Source of the DNA: Polaribacter cellanae
Lineage (GTDB): Bacteria > Bacteroidota > Bacteroidia > Flavobacteriales > Flavobacteriaceae
Reading direction: 5' to 3'
Length of the DNA: 64,000 nt
NCBI RefSeq assembly: GCF_017569185.1
Contig: NZ_CP071869.1
Location: 434,001 to 498,000, forward strand
In this document: piece by piece, positions 62,010-64,000 of the stretch
How positions within the stretch are numbered: the stretch's first letter is position 1
Layout: each line of letters opens with the position of its first letter
Made by a program: the position numbers and the translations under genes
Notes under the pieces: generated by a model
Databases searched by the model: none
Told to the model about the DNA's origin: nothing
Seen by the model: only the letters and a program-made list of their open reading frames with translations

Positions 62010-62018
62010 GCAAATATA
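62010..62018 (-). promoter_or_regulatory. -7 element 2 bases before the patatin ATG
   Basis: TATATTTGC on the minus strand ends at 62010; the ATG begins at 62007. Transcription should begin inside or at the start codon, predicting a leaderless message. Confidence 0.55.
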
Positions 62019-62071
62019 GAGAATAATTGGTTTTTTGTTGATAGAAAGAATCATAAACTAAGAGTGTAGAT

Positions 62072-62217
62072 TCAAGTACCAAGTGCAAGTTTTTGATTTT
62101 GTTTAATAAATTGATAAAAAACCTCTTTAGGGGTTCTGTATCCTAACTTTTTTCTTGGTCTATTATTGAGTTTTTTTACCGTTTCAAAAATATCCTTTTG
62201 TTTGACATTATCCAAGT
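62072..62217 (-). mobile_element. IS30-family transposase C-terminal fragment
   Basis: The minus strand reads DNVKQKDIFETVKKLNNRP, RKKLGYRTPKEVF and YQFIKQNQKLALGT to the stop at 62072-62074. NNRPRKxLGYxTPxEVF is the diagnostic end of IS30 transposases. No start, DDE motif or inverted repeat remains. The open part stops where a second transposase fragment begins (62218). Confidence 0.8.
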
Positions 62218-62409
62218 GGTGTTTATGAAAAAGGAAAACCTGAAAGAAGTTATAATAGTAAAAAGAAAAAGGTCGTAACTGCGGTAGAATTAACTGATAA
62301 AGGAAAAATAAAAAGAATGTATGCCTTGAAAATAGATAATTTTTCAGCCAAAGAATTAGAGAAAATATTTACCAAACATATTGATGAAAATGCAACAATA
62401 ACAACTTAA
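62218..62409 (+). mobile_element. IS1595-family transposase fragment
   Basis: A plus-strand frame reads GVYEKGKPERSYNSKKKKV, VTAVELTDKGKIKRMYALKI and KELEKIFTKHIDENATITT before a stop at 62407. This is the middle of IS1595 (ISXO2-like) transposases (GYNSKKKKAV...VKRMYA). It has neither end. It adjoins the IS30 remnant base to base, so both are products of nested insertion and deletion. Confidence 0.75.
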
Positions 62410-62913
62410 ATATCTTTGATAATTTAATTCAAAGAATGGTCAAATCTGATAAAATGTATCAAAACAAAATTATATGTTCTTAACTACTGACCTCAATTCT
62501 TTTAATTCTGAATATTACACTTGAAAAGAACATTCATTCCAGCAATATTTTGAAATAGGTCGAGTACTTGTAATTTTCGTTCATCTAAAACAAGTCTGAA
62601 ATGGCAACTCAACCAAATTGCATAGCTTTTAGTTTGTTTTTGTGTTTTTTCAAGTTCCACTTATTTTACTAATCTATTTTTACGTTTTGTCTCGACAACT
62701 AGTAAAACTTGAGTATCTAACAAATTATTATTAAGACGAAAAAAGAAAACAGTCCGTTTCTAAAATCGTAGGTCGAAAACCATTATAAGTCTTAAAATAT
62801 ATTTCGTCATATTTATTATTTTCAGAATATGCAAGTCGATTTAAAAGTGGAATTATAAATTTAGTTTAACTTCTCTTTCAGTTCTAATGATTGTTAAACC
62901 ATTTTTGTAAGAG
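62410..62913. other. Non-coding region after the transposase remnants
   Basis: About 500 bases with stops in all frames and no recognised repeat, terminator or RNA. Composition does not differ visibly from nearby genes. It could be heavily decayed mobile DNA. Confidence 0.45.
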
Positions 62914-63411
62914 TTAAAATTCTAGTTCTATAGACGGACCAGTTTTACTTATGCCTTTTACATAATCTTTATTTTCGATTTTAAATAGGTCTGCATTAAG
63001 CCCCCATGGATCTTTCTCTTCTAAGTCTAAGTAACTAGATTTTATGGTTATCTTTTTATTAATAATTAATTTATTATCCTCATAAATTTCATAGTAAAAA
63101 ACCTTTTCTTTACCTATGTCTTCAATATTATCTTCGTAGGGAGAAAATCTTATATAAAACTTATTATTTGCATTAATTTTCAATTTTATAGGTTCTCCGT
63201 TTGTAGATATAGTTGAAATGGTATAAAATATTATACTTTCCTTATTATTATTTATTTTTTTATATACTTTTACAGATATATTTCTTTCTTTTTTAGATAT
63301 ATTTGTAATTGCAATTTCATAAGGAGGGTAAGAGTTTGATATTCCTTTATTACAACTAATCATTAAAAAAGCTAAAATTATGAAACATAAATAACTACTA
63401 ATTTTTTCCAT
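62914..63411 (-). CDS. Putative lipoprotein of unknown function
   Basis: A 165-residue exported protein: signal peptide with lipobox LAFLMISCN (Cys at about 20), then a beta-rich domain (PYEIAITNISKKERNISVKVYKK, FYTISTISTNGEPIKL, FYYEIYEDN) and a C-terminus KTGPSIELEF. I do not recognise a family. The first codon overlaps the 5' end of the broken C10-type gene on the other strand, which suggests that a rearrangement joined the two. Confidence 0.6.
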   Translation of the reverse strand: MEKISSYLCFIILAFLMISCNKGISNSYPPYEIAITNISKKERNISVKVYKKINNNKESIIFYTISTISTNGEPIKLKINANNKFYIRFSPYEDNIEDIGKEKVFYYEIYEDNKLIINKKITIKSSYLDLEEKDPWGLNADLFKIENKDYVKGISKTGPSIELEF

Positions 63412-64000
63412 TTTTTACTTATTTATATTTTTTTCTTGTGAAAAAGAAGATTTAGATTCTTCTTCTGAAATCTTCTTCTTCTGAAATCAAAGATACTAAA
63501 AACATAGATAATACGAAAGATAAAATAAAAGAAGCTATTTCTTTTTTGAATACTAATTTTGTTTCTCAATCTATTTCAAAAGCAAAAGGCTTCAGTAAAA
63601 AAGAGAGTTTAGATAAATATTCTAACAAGAAAATAGAGATTATTCATGAATTAAATGATGAAGACGGAAATCCTTTTCTAAAATTAATTTGTTTTAAACC
63701 AAGTGGATATGCTTTAATAAGTAATTTAAAAAACGTGCCAAACCCACCTGTTTTATTTTATTCCCAAGAAAAATTTGATAAGGGGTCTGTTAGCCCTGCC
63801 TTGGTATCGTATGTGCAAGAATTTATATTAACTCATTCCAAAGATTCTCGTGCTCCTGATGATAATGAAGATGGAAATGGAGATGGATCATGGGATGATG
63901 GAAGAGATACAGGAGGTTCAGGTGATCCGAGAGACAGCCCTTATTATAACAAGGAAACCGTACTAAACACATGGGCAGAAACTATAGAAAAAGGACCTTT
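63380..64000 (+). pseudogene. C10-type peptidase precursor gene, broken, continues past window
   Basis: A possible start at 63380 (MKHK) is followed by a stop; after it the frame reads LLIFSIFYLFIFFSCEKED, a lipoprotein signal peptide, then meets a perfect 16-base tandem duplication (63457-63472 and 63473-63488) that shifts the frame. The other frame is then open from 63474 to the window end: ISFLNTNFVSQSISKAKGF, SGYALISNLKNVPNPPVLFY, and a Asp/Gly-rich linker before YYNKETVLNTWAETIEKGP. The GYALISN...P-P-V-L-F-YS pattern is that of propeptides of streptopain-like C10 peptidases. The catalytic domain would lie outside the window. Confidence 0.65.

Noticed and set aside
62008..62088. N-terminal extension of the patatin protein
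   Set aside because: It lies across the -7 element and a transposase remnant and precedes an ideal signal peptide.
1..64000. CRISPR arrays, tRNA or rRNA genes, prophage
   Set aside because: No regularly spaced repeats, no tRNA cloverleaf with GGTTCGAATC-type arm noticed, no phage structural genes.

Overview
The window is AT-rich (roughly 30% G+C by eye) chromosomal DNA from a member of the Bacteroidota, most likely a marine Flavobacteriaceae of the Polaribacter/Tenacibaculum kind. This rests on -7 promoter elements of the TAnnTTTG type instead of Escherichia-type boxes, weak or absent Shine-Dalgarno sequences, several TTG starts, a PorV/PorQ-family outer-membrane protein, a Bacteroidota-type Lnb lipoprotein acyltransferase, and family-typical proteins throughout. 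The genus is inference. No tRNA, rRNA, CRISPR array or intact mobile element was seen.

Layout. 1-7544: the end of a surface-polysaccharide (O-antigen or capsule) cluster, with three GT4-type glycosyltransferases, a Wzy/ligase-like membrane protein, a CapK/PaaK-like adenylating enzyme and the initiating polyprenyl-phosphate sugar transferase. 7524-14955: mostly minus-strand envelope genes: lnb-like, porV/porQ-like, a YheT-type hydrolase, lptB, an AhpD-like protein, tatC and kdsD, with plus-strand pssA between them. 15106-24493: recQ; a two-component system (TPR histidine kinase and NarL-type regulator) preceded by two small paralogous proteins that share a C-terminal tail; a ZIP transporter and a methyltransferase; a divergent merC-like/Fur-like pair; and an RNA methyltransferase. 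24729-37834: FAD oxidoreductase, hydrolase, priA, an ECF sigma factor operon, a sterol desaturase-like enzyme, rpsF-rpsR-rplI, a sirtuin, trmH and a secreted thioredoxin. 38125-46445: a complete histidine operon (hisG-D-C-B-H-[four-helix protein]-A-F-IE), led by a His-rich leader peptide and an attenuator. 46446-64000: transporters, an aldehyde dehydrogenase, a cold-shock protein, RNA helicase-like proteins, a GH123-like lipoprotein and a patatin with a surface barrel, ending in a decayed zone with two transposase fragments and a broken C10-type peptidase gene.

The most promising undescribed unit is at 17286-20888. Two paralogous small proteins end in the same motif (NGGSFDPPPLH) and lie immediately upstream, on the same strand, of a TPR histidine kinase and its LuxR/NarL-type regulator. 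A 7-4-7 inverted repeat that resembles paired NarL heptamers lies in front of the set. I suggest a self-regulated signalling module in which the small proteins or their tails are ligands or modulators; this is inference.

Other notable items are a palindromic element inserted in frame in hisA, the his attenuator, several promoters whose -7 element lies only 2-5 bases before the ATG (predicted leaderless mRNAs), and a set of gene remnants (VOC protein, a small unknown protein, aldehyde dehydrogenase 3' end, IS30 and IS1595 transposases, C10 peptidase).
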